A DNA stretch of 64,000 bases from Nannobrachium achirus (lineage: Eukaryota; Chordata; Actinopteri; Myctophiformes; Myctophidae), in NCBI GenBank assembly GCA_963921795.1, contig OY997658.1, positions 50,542,966 to 50,606,965 on the forward strand, in the 5' to 3' direction. Shown here piece by piece: positions 56,438 to 64,000 of this stretch (its first letter is position 1; the number at the start of each line of letters is the position of its first letter). The notes under the pieces were generated by a model. That model had not been told where the DNA came from and did no database searches. It saw only the letters and a list, made by a program, of their open reading frames with translations. The translations under genes and the position numbers were made by a program.

Positions 56438-58058
56438 CCATGAGGGTGGTGGGACTGTTCTCCATGTTTATGAGAGACTTGTACATCTCCCCGCGAGGAC
56501 CTAGAGGCTTCTCGCCCACGTCCCTCTTAGGCTCGAGGTCGACATAGTCGAGCCAGCGGGCTCTCTCAGACTGGAGGTTGTAGTCCATGGACCTGCCCAT
56601 CCACTTAACCGCATGCCAATTGACCTTCAGCATGATGTCAAATAAAGTGTTCAGTTCAGCTGTGTGCTCCCCCGTGGGCAGACCTTTGACCAGGTCCTTG
56701 GTGGAAGCGAGCAAGAGCTGGATCAGATTCAGGTCCTTAGCGGCCAGAGCAGCGGACCGGTAGGCGTTACGAGCCCTGTCCGACTGCAGCTTGTCCTCCA
56801 GGACAGTGAACCCCGGCGGGTTGGTGCCGACGGGGCCGACAAACGGCCCGTTTTTAGCCGTGCCTACATCCTTGTACTGGGGTCTGACGGAACCCAGAAA
56901 AGATTGTGCCAACAGGTGGTCCAGGTTAGGGCAGGTGGACATGCCTGCCTCCGCACCGCCCACCAAATCCAACACAGAAAAAGGCAGCTTCCTGGGGTCT
57001 TTGTGTGTCTTCCATGAGGAATGGAGGGCCTTGGTGAAGCCTTTCACCAGCGGCAGCCTGGAGAGGACATACGGGGCGGGAACCGAAGGCTCCTGCCCGG
57101 GCATTTCGTCATCATCCTCGGCCTCTTCAGAGGGGAGAGGAGGTGGCAACTCCTCTCCAACTCTGGCCAGAGCTCTCATGTAGACTGTGAGATGATCCAG
57201 CATTTCTGCTGCAGAATCGACGTCCTCTGCTCCCGCTTCACCCGCTTGACTGGCGGGTGGAGGGGCAGTGGTGCCTGAGGAGGCCTGGGAGCTCCCTGCG
57301 GCGTCCAGTTGACGTGCTGGAGCCGCAGGGGCATTACCTTTCACTGTGACCGTGAGTCGAGAACCATCGTCCTCGACGGAGTCCTCCTCCTCCTCGGCCG
57401 TGTATCCAGAGTATTCAGAACCAGAACCCTCGCTCTGACAGGAGCTCAGGTCCGACTCTCGCCTGAAAGTCTGGACTGTTTTGGTGATGCTCACGTCGAG
57501 GGGAACGTCCCCGACGGTCACATCCGAGCGTTTCTTTTTGGGCACCGCGCCCGAAGGGGAAAAGGCTACCGGAGGGATGTTAGCCTTCTTGGTCGCCTTC
57601 TTAGCGGCGACTTCACCAGACCCGCCAGCTCCAGTGACAGTGGAGCTAGCTGCGGTCGGTTGCGCGGCAGGCGGTGTCTCATGTAGCACGGCGCCATCTT
57701 GACTTGGAATGGCGCGCTGTTTGCCAAACGGATCTCCGGAAGGCAGCGCCGCACCTTGACCAACGGTGCGGGCCGCCTGGGGAAGGAAAGACTGGGCTGT
57801 GGGGTTGAGAGCAGTGGACCCACCTGGTGGAGCGCAGGCCCCGAGGCCTGCCCTGGCTAGGTAGAACCGGTGTACCAGTACATCGTGGTCGTAGGCCACG
57901 CAGAAGTCACAGAAAGGTCCTGCTCTCCCCTGAGGACTCAGTGCAGAGAAGGCGTGTGCAACGCCCATGCAGCCGACACAGAGAGGGTGAAGATCCTGTC
58001 CGTCGATGAGTCCTGGACAGCCTGGACATTGCCTCGGCAGGAAGGCCAGAGGATCCAT
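56118..58058 (-). CDS. DIRS1 Gag-like frame
   Basis: A 646-codon frame, first in transcription order. Cys-rich N-terminus (CPGCPGLIDGQDLHPLCVGC), acidic and proline-rich middle, a helical region (about residues 330-520) and a basic C-terminus (RGGRGRGQRK). By position and composition it is the structural (Gag-like) protein of the element. Confidence 0.8.
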   Translation of the reverse strand: MDPLAFLPRQCPGCPGLIDGQDLHPLCVGCMGVAHAFSALSPQGRAGPFCDFCVAYDHDVLVHRFYLARAGLGACAPPGGSTALNPTAQSFLPQAARTVGQGAALPSGDPFGKQRAIPSQDGAVLHETPPAAQPTAASSTVTGAGGSGEVAAKKATKKANIPPVAFSPSGAVPKKKRSDVTVGDVPLDVSITKTVQTFRRESDLSSCQSEGSGSEYSGYTAEEEEDSVEDDGSRLTVTVKGNAPAAPARQLDAAGSSQASSGTTAPPPASQAGEAGAEDVDSAAEMLDHLTVYMRALARVGEELPPPLPSEEAEDDDEMPGQEPSVPAPYVLSRLPLVKGFTKALHSSWKTHKDPRKLPFSVLDLVGGAEAGMSTCPNLDHLLAQSFLGSVRPQYKDVGTAKNGPFVGPVGTNPPGFTVLEDKLQSDRARNAYRSAALAAKDLNLIQLLLASTKDLVKGLPTGEHTAELNTLFDIMLKVNWHAVKWMGRSMDYNLQSERARWLDYVDLEPKRDVGEKPLGPRGEMYKSLINMENSPTTLMGGGLELLQGRVTFFKAAKDIVESTTVPQEEPQQARRASRSSRVKERGRSASFKKHSSSSRGASAARAPDRPRSKVVVPERAQPRRPSKDGRQQSSYRGGRGRGQRK

Positions 58059-58447
58059 GGCGAAGCACTGTAGATAGAGTTAACCAGAAGCAGACGAGCT
58101 AACAAGCTAACGGCTAAGGCTAGGCCACGCTTGATTCGGGCAGGGCCTGAACAAGCGGTAAGCAGTGTAGCTAACGTTAACAAATAGCAGACGAGCTAAC
58201 AAGCTAACGGCTAATGCTATGCCACGCTTGCTTCGGCGGAGGCCTGAACTAGCAGTAATAATCCTTTGTTATAAAAGGAAATAACCGTCGATTTAGGACG
58301 GGACAAGAATAAGTATTCTTAAGTACGGGTTAATTCAACACTCGCCGGTGGGCGACTCCAATGCCACCGCTTTAGGCTAATGCGCGAAGAATAATAATAC
58401 AAAGGCTGAGTTTCAACTTATCTGAATGTGATATCGCAGAGAGTGAA

Positions 58448-58624
58448 AAGAGGATGTTACTTCCGCCTCCGGGGGCTTATATAGCCTGGAGGCGGGTCAC
58501 TCCGGTTTGAGTGACAGGCCCTTCCTACCTACGTTAGTACGGGAGCTGAAGTAGTTTCTCTGAATGATCGCCAGGGGGCGTCATTACCCAAGTGGGAGGT
58601 CATCCTGGAATATTGACAGTAAAC
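58448..58624. repeat. DIRS1 right inverted terminal repeat
   Basis: Mirror copy of 51541-51717. Confidence 0.9.
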
Positions 58625-58626
58625 GG

Positions 58627-59165
58627 GGGTTCCGGCCGTTCCGGCTCACTTTCACCCCTGTCGCCTACTTACAGTATATCTCTGCCACCGTTGCCCCTAT
58701 CCGTGCCAAACTTTACACACACACTCCTTGGCTGCTAAACCACAACCTCCACCCCTCATTTCTCACATGGCCCTCTTCTAGTGCCACCATGAGGCTGATT
58801 CTTGCAAAACACACACACACACACACACACACTGCTATAGATCTCTTTTAATCTCCTGATTTATAGGTATGTATTAGCGTCATATAGCTTGTGTCTTTCT
58901 TTTGTTATATTTAGGGAGGGGTCGTTTTTTATTGAGGGGTGTTACTGGAGAAAAATGATACATTTCCTCCAGGTGGTGCTGTTCATAAAAAACGATTGCT
59001 CCCTTACCCCTAAATATTTAACCATTTCCGAATCCCAATCAAGCTTGTATGCTTCTCTAATTGCTGGTGTAGGAGTATAGTTTATTGATAAATTTGTGTT
59101 TTCGTGACGTTAAGCTTATGCCCTGAGTATCGTCCGTGACGGGTTCCCGTCCTAATTCTACAAGA
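58627..59165. other. No gene seen; short (AC)n
   Basis: (AC)n at 58809-58832. No coding evidence. Confidence 0.5.
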
Positions 59166-59166
59166 C

Positions 59167-59280
59167 CTTTAAAGGGACTAGACCATGAATTTCACATTTT
59201 AATTTTTTGTCTTTTTTTTTGTCTTCCCATTTCTCTTCCAGCTCTTGGTGAGGAGGCGGGTGTTTGGGTATTTTCTGGTA
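59167..59280. mobile_element. Single end of a TTAA-type element
   Basis: TTAAAGGGACTAGACCATG followed by AATTTCACATTTTAATTTTT resembles the left end of the element at 49579. No matching right end was found. Confidence 0.5.
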
Positions 59281-59284
59281 TCAA

Positions 59285-60340
59285 ATATAGTTAAAGGTCG
59301 TCTTGAATAATACACTGAGACTTAGGAATAGAGATGAATATAATACTTCGGCCTTTATTCCAATCTAGACAAAGTACAGAAATAGCGAAGATGCGACACA
59401 TAAACGGCTCTCTGTGCATTCTATCCCCTCTCGGTGCACCGATTCCAACTCCAACTGCTCTCCTCCTGCATCTCATTTTATGCCCGTTGGAAGAGAACAC
59501 AAGAGTACACGTCAAACAATATCATTGGTTGCCTAACATATTTCGTCGGATACTCATATCACGCCATTTCACTCCAATTGGTTTATAACCCCTCCTCGTC
59601 ATTTCTCTGGTCCGGTTTCACACGGGAGAGCATAGGTCGTACAACGTGACTTGAGAACATTCAACTGTCCTTTGGTTTTCTTGGTAACCCCCCATATTCC
59701 CCATTTTGTGCATTCATGCCTGGTGTCATCCACTTCCATATAAACTACAATAGGCTCACTGCGGCCTTCCCCCATTTGCCTGCTAGTTACATATACCGGC
59801 CTACAGGGGGCTCCAAAGACCCCTACAGTTCACTGCGTCTCAAGTCCTTAAATCAATCCTATTTCCTATTTCCTTGCTTGTATGTTAGTCCCTCCCATTG
59901 AGGAAATAGAGAAGAGGAGACGTCCCATTGGCCATTTCTGATGACAACATCACAGGTGATAGGCCAACTCCCAGTGGGCGGGACTAACATACAAGGAAAT
60001 AGGAAACAAGTGAAGGAAATAGGAATTATTTAAGGACTTGAGACGCTGGTCATCACGAAGGAACTCTAGGAGCCATCTTGGTTCTAGCTCAATTTAACCT
60101 GACAACAGAAACAGATAGGCAACCAATGTGACAAGTAAACTGGTTATACATGCATATATGAAACCAAACGATTATATGTTTTCCTTGTCAACACTTTATC
60201 TAATAGGGAAAAGGGTATCCTCCTGCAAACCTATGGAGGAGTGGGATGTAACTACTTATAAATGCAAAGCTTGATTATAGTGCAATGAAAAACCCGTAGT
60301 TTCGACCTTTACCAGGTACGTGTCAACATACTCCCCTTTT
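59285..60340 (-). mobile_element. Possible solo LTR-like fossil
   Basis: On the minus strand a purine run (GGGAACAAAAGGGGAG) is followed by TGTTGACACG (about 60330), and further down come GCATAAAATGAG (TATA-like) and GGAATAAAGGCC (polyadenylation-like). That order fits an LTR. No coding interior was recognised. A palindromic MITE (59837-60052) sits inside. Family and age uncertain; treat as a fossil guess. Confidence 0.3.
59832..60054. mobile_element. Palindromic MITE
   Basis: The arms GCGTCTCAAGTCCTTAAAT and the inverse ATTTAAGGACTTGAGACGC flank mirrored CCTATTTCC...CTTGTATGTTAGTCC blocks around a centre with GACGTCCCATTGGCC. Target duplication not clear. Confidence 0.8.
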
Positions 60341-61135
60341 GTTCCCTCCCCTTAGGTTACGATTTGACATACTTTACAATGTCCCAGCGGAAGTAAAAGT
60401 CTTCCGCTTGCTTCCCCAATTTCCTTCAATTAGTGCCAAATACGAAAAAGATTTCCATGTTCAGGTCCACTTTTAATAATCACCCTGTTCTGGCCTCATA
60501 CCAATGTCTTCTCTACAGTTTTATCATTGCAGTTGCGTGTAGCAGTAGCTAGCTCAGGGATAGTTCATCGCCCCTCATAACCCTGGAAACAAATTTGGTA
60601 GTTATGAGTGACAGTAATACTCGATTTCATGCCTGGTCATGAAACCACCGGAATCCTTTCTCGTTCGATAACCTGTTGATCCGTTTAGCTTTTTAGAGTT
60701 GCCAATTCTCTCCTCATGTCCTGGCCATCTAATAATTCACCATATTCAATAATCCTAAAGAATACTTCTCAATTAAACGTATGTCAATCATGATTAATTA
60801 ATCTTACTCTAATTCACATTGATAAGGTTAAGGCAAAGGGTTCCACTAATTAATTCACATGTTCACAGTTTCCAGTTACACTACATCCACTTAATTTTCC
60901 AGTTAACTCAATTTCCAGCATAACCTTCATTCAACACATCCACTCTCAAAATAACAAACAAAATAAAAGCAACTTCTTAAACCACACTTCTTCTTGGGAC
61001 AAAACTCCTTCTTGGACAAAACAAAAATTACTCTCATGCAAATTCAAATTCCAGTTTTCATCTTTTGTAAAAATATGCTTTCACATTATTCATTGTTCAC
61101 ATTATTGATTTTTCACATCTCCACTTCCCTACACA
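60341..61135. other. No gene seen
   Basis: AT-rich DNA. No coding region or complete element recognised. Confidence 0.45.
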
Positions 61136-61139
61136 GGCA

Positions 61140-61553
61140 GCAGAGTTTTTCACATATTGCAGTTTCTTGAAAACTTTGGGGTGGCACCGTAGAGAAGGCT
61201 ATTGCAGCAATCGAGTCTGGATGTGATGAAGGCATCGATGAGTGTCTCTGCAGCAGTTTGGGATAGTGTGGGACGGAGGCGGGCAATGTTTCGGAGGTGG
61301 AAAAAGGCTGTTTTGGTAATGTTGTTGACATGGGATTGGAAGGAGAGGGTGGGGTCCAGGATGACACAGAGGTTGCTGGTGGAGGCCTGGAGGGAGTGAT
61401 AGTGGAACCATCAATATTGAGGGAGAGGTTCATGGTGGAGCGGGTGAGGGCTTCGGGACCAATAATGATAATTTCAGATTCATTGCTGTTGAGTTTGAGG
61501 AAGTTTTTTTGCATCCATGTTTTAATATCAGTCAGGCAGGTGGTGAGGTGGTC
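61140..61553 (-). mobile_element. L2-like LINE reverse transcriptase fragment (minus)
   Basis: The minus strand, with frame slips, gives [46 protein letters not shown]-like and [12 protein letters not shown]-like segments, the C-terminal part of an L2/CR1-type fish LINE reverse transcriptase. It begins exactly at the natterin-like stop codon. The portion that would follow in an intact LINE is found in the opposite orientation at 63140-63815. Confidence 0.75.
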
Positions 61554-62588
61554 TTAGGGGCAGGGCTTGGCGTTGGCCACAGGCTTACAGCGTTCGACCA
61601 CTGCCCGAAACTCTCCGGTCTGCACCCCCCTGTACTTGCCTGCAATGGAGGTCACCCGGGTGTTCCCATTGCGGTAGGTCCGACTGAGGCGGGCCGTATA
61701 GGGGATGTCAGCCTTGATCTGACGGCCCTCCATTCGGACAGTACAGGACTGGTTCGGTTGGATGGTGACTTTCACCTCAACAGAGTGGGTCTCAGACTTC
61801 TTTTTAGTGGTCCCTTTGTCTAACTGCAGCGTCTGCTCCAACGTGACTCCAATTTTCGCTTCGCCGATGAGGGGGATCCCGGCAGTGACCTCCATGGTGA
61901 CACCCACCATGGTGGAGCTGCCGATGTTCCAGGAGTTTTCCACCTCAGTTGTCTTGGAGAGAGACACGGTCTTCACCACAATCTGGCACTCATTGTTGGT
62001 CACGTGAGATCTGCGCATGGTCGTTGGTGGCTGCCGGAAGATCTTTGCCTCATCAATTAAGTACTTGACATGAGAGATATGCTCACTAACGGCATCCTTG
62101 TTGATGGTCAGTACCTGATATGACTTATACCAGTACTCATCATCCTCCCAGGGGAGGAAAAAAGCCGTGTTCTTAACATCCACCTTACCAAGTCCATACT
62201 TGTTTTTCCCCACATACAACTTGTGACTTGCAGAACAGGTCTTGACAGAGTGTGGAGGCACCTTACCCTTGTAACCATCCTTCCACTCCAGGAACTCAAA
62301 GTTATCCTTGTTGACCAGGATCTTGAAGGAGCGGGTGACCACCGCTCGGTCACCATAAGGGTAGTGGCAGTAAGGATCCAGTGCTGGACTGTAGAACCCA
62401 GAATTACATTCTCTGAATGTGGGTTTACAGACGTAGTCTCTGCGGTTAGTGTAGTCGTTGTGAATGGAAACAGCATCCTTGGGGAGGGAACCGGTCCATT
62501 TCACCCACTCCAGTTTGACATCGTCCGCAAATATTTTCTGCTCGGCCAGCCCCAACAGGGCTAAGAACACCAATGCTGACAGCTTCAT
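61554..62588 (-). CDS. Natterin-like protein (DM9 + aerolysin-like), intact single exon
   Basis: 344 aa. N-terminal signal peptide (MKLSALVFLALLGLAEQKIF), then a DM9-repeat region (about residues 28-160: WVKWTGSLPKDAVSI, FEFLEWKDGYKG, YVGKNKYGLGKV, YWYKSYQVLTIN) and an aerolysin-like beta region (about 165-335: CQIVVKTVSLSKTTEVENSW, MEVTAGIPLIGEAKIGV, SHSVEVKVTI-like, QSCTVRMEGRQIKADIPYTA). Length matches fish natterin family members. Relatives are secreted and thought to act in venom or innate defence; the role of this one is inferred only. Start chosen because it directly gives a signal peptide. The TAA stop lies at the junction with a LINE fragment, so the last codons or the 3' UTR may have been altered by that insertion. 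No frame break. Confidence 0.92.
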   Translation of the reverse strand: MKLSALVFLALLGLAEQKIFADDVKLEWVKWTGSLPKDAVSIHNDYTNRRDYVCKPTFRECNSGFYSPALDPYCHYPYGDRAVVTRSFKILVNKDNFEFLEWKDGYKGKVPPHSVKTCSASHKLYVGKNKYGLGKVDVKNTAFFLPWEDDEYWYKSYQVLTINKDAVSEHISHVKYLIDEAKIFRQPPTTMRRSHVTNNECQIVVKTVSLSKTTEVENSWNIGSSTMVGVTMEVTAGIPLIGEAKIGVTLEQTLQLDKGTTKKKSETHSVEVKVTIQPNQSCTVRMEGRQIKADIPYTARLSRTYRNGNTRVTSIAGKYRGVQTGEFRAVVERCKPVANAKPCP

Positions 62589-62725
62589 CTAGAGACAGTC
62601 AAAGTGAGGAAATCAGTCTTGATTATATATTTTTTTTCCATAGTCCTAGATTAAGGAAGTTAATCAGTTTTCAAATAATGCCAAATGGTAAATGATAAAA
62701 ATCTGTCATTGCAGTCTACACAGCT

Positions 62726-63001
62726 GGGAGAGTGTTTTCTGCAGGTCTTTCAGTCCGAGTGTATCAAAGGGTGCGTTCGGAAATGCGCACCGGGTCGGGT
62801 TAGGGTTGGGGTTAGTTTTAGGGATAGTTTTACTGAGGTTAGGGTTAGGGTTGGGTTTAGGCATAGTTTTACTGAGGTTAGGGTTAGGATTAGGGTTGGG
62901 TTTAGGCACTCACTACACTGACTGAGCACACACCCGGTGCGCATTTTAGAACGCACCCTTTGATACACTCGGACTGAAAGACCTGCAGAAAACACTCTCC
63001 C
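62726..63001. mobile_element. Foldback element with telomere-like centre
   Basis: The arms 62726-62795 and 62932-63001 are near-perfect inverted copies (GGGAGAGTGTTTTCTGCAGG...GGTGCG). The roughly 135-bp centre is a degenerate GGGTTAGGGTTAGG array with GTTTAGGCATAGTTTTACTG inserts. It lies about 140 bp upstream of the natterin-like start codon. No clear target duplication. Confidence 0.85.
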
Positions 63002-63139
63002 CTACGCATTACTTTAAGCTATAATGAATTTACCACTAGGATGCCATGATATGATGCCATAGATATGTGTTTTTATGAATGATATGACATATTTAATATT
63101 GAAATATTATAAACATAATATTTGATCATAAACCAATAA

Positions 63140-63815
63140 GATAATTCAATGCCCCAGCATGTGCATAAGCCTCTCCAACTGATCCAAAATGCCGCAGCAT
63201 GACTGGTCTTCAACCAGCCAAAATTATCACGTCTCCCCGCTTCTCCGCTCCCTCCACTGGCTCCCGGTTGCGGCCCACATTGAATACAAAACACTGATGC
63301 TGACTTTCATAGCAGCCAAAGGTATGGCTCTTCCATACCTCCAAAACCTGATCAACCCCTACAACCCCACCATTCACTCAGATTAGCCAACAAAGGGATG
63401 CTGACAGAACCCTCACTAAAAAAAATCCACTTGTCCTAGACAATTTGCCCTCCTGGCCCCCAAACTGTGGAATAAACTCCCTGTTGCACTTAGAACTACA
63501 GACTCACTCCCTAGCTTCCGCCGTGGACTGAAGACTCACCTCTTCAGACTCCACCTAAACCCATAGCACTACTGTAACACTCCCCTTCCCTCGATGACCA
63601 CACATGAAGCTAGATACCGTAGCATTTTTAGGTTTTTGATTTTTTTTTGTACTGATTAGGTGCGTGGTCTACCTATGTTATGGTTTTTCTTGATTGATAT
63701 TCCTATGCATTTGTTATATTGTTGTTGTTACTGACACATTATCTTTCTTATTATATTGATGTATTACCTGCTTATTGTAAGTCGCTTAGGATTAGGGGAA
63801 ATGCCTGTCGCAAGT
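63140..63815 (+). mobile_element. L2-like LINE 3' fragment (plus)
   Basis: The plus strand gives LQLIQNAAA, LHWLPVAAHIEYKTLMLTFI and ALPYLQNLINPYNP, the end of an L2/CR1-type LINE reverse transcriptase, then a 3' tail ending TTATTGTAAGTCGCTTAGGA, the usual end of fish L2 elements. Frame is interrupted. Confidence 0.8.
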
Positions 63816-63822
63816 TGATGAT

Positions 63823-64000
63823 GTCATAAATGTCATGTGTGAATTTATGGCATGCATGTGCAAAACACAAAAACAAACACAAACACATTTGAAATATTGA
63901 TTTGATGCTCATTAAGCATAGGAAGTATTACGTTTGTTTTTATTTGCACATGCATGCCATAAATTCCATAGGGATAGATCACACATGATATTTATGACAT
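63823..64000. mobile_element. Palindromic MITE, cut by window end
   Basis: ATGTCATAAATGTCATGTGTGA...ATTTATGGCATGCATGTGC at the left is mirrored by GCACATGCATGCCATAAAT...TCACACATGATATTTATGACAT at the right. The right arm runs to the last base. Confidence 0.8.

Larger units (their letters stand above)
51519..58626 (-). mobile_element. DIRS1-type tyrosine-recombinase retroelement, looks whole
   Basis: About 7.1 kb. Inverted terminal repeats 51541-51717 and 58448-58624 are identical by eye apart from the outermost tips. An internal complementary region at 51761-51853 carries copies of both outer tips back to back, the hallmark of DIRS1 replication through circular intermediates. There is no target duplication, as expected. 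Three long frames on the minus strand encode Gag-like, RT/RNase H and tyrosine recombinase proteins. No breaks were noticed and the terminal repeats have not diverged, so the copy looks recent. Confidence 0.93.

Noticed and set aside
62800-62912. True interstitial telomere
   Set aside because: TTAGGG units are degenerate, broken by other words and enclosed by inverted arms, so this is part of an element rather than a telomere remnant at a fusion point.

Overview
This is a teleost fish nuclear genome window, and most of it is transposon-derived. The fish assignment rests on a three-exon BAMBI gene, a natterin-like (DM9 plus aerolysin) gene, dense (CA)n microsatellites, teleost-type hAT, TTAA-target and piggyBac-like non-autonomous elements, tRNA-derived SINEs, L2- and L1/Tx1-like LINE pieces and a DIRS1-type element. 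There are no bacterial features, CRISPR arrays, rRNA or canonical tRNA genes.

Layout. 1-5 kb: tail of a dispersed repeat, then a complete hAT transposon (885-4965) with perfect 8-bp target duplications, a two-exon transposase and a MITE in its intron. 5-12 kb: unique DNA mixed with MITEs, including a three-deep nest (7158-8943) and two long (AC)n tracts. 12-31 kb: gene-poor DNA with scattered MITEs, SINEs, microsatellites and a few stretches that look like conserved non-coding DNA. 31.6-35.6 kb: BAMBI on the minus strand, its introns holding a SINE and palindromic MITEs, with a CCAAT/GC-rich candidate promoter up to about 36.2 kb. 36-40 kb: (TA)n tracts and hAT-like MITEs. 40.6-43.3 kb: a plus-strand multi-exon gene of a fish SAMD3-like family, with a one-base frame disruption in exon 3 and no visible 3' end. 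43.9-46.2 kb: four nearly identical 576-bp tandem units. 46.5-48.9 kb: a decayed L1/Tx1-like LINE with two insertions. 49.6-51.1 kb: a TTAA-bounded element carrying 120-bp tandem repeats. 51.5-58.6 kb: a DIRS1-type retroelement that looks whole. 59-61 kb: LTR-like and palindromic fossils. 61.55-62.59 kb: a natterin-like gene on the minus strand, between two L2-like LINE pieces in opposite orientation. The window ends inside a palindromic MITE.

The two clear host genes are unrelated in function: BAMBI is a TGF-beta/BMP pseudoreceptor and the natterin-like product is a predicted secreted pore-forming-type protein. No operon-like or pathway relationship is visible. The pattern that stood out most is a short palindrome, up to about 80 bp (arms GATCTACAAGCTCACAA / TTGTGAGCTTGTAGATC), seen in whole or in part about 17 times. 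It often sits at the centre of otherwise different MITE families.
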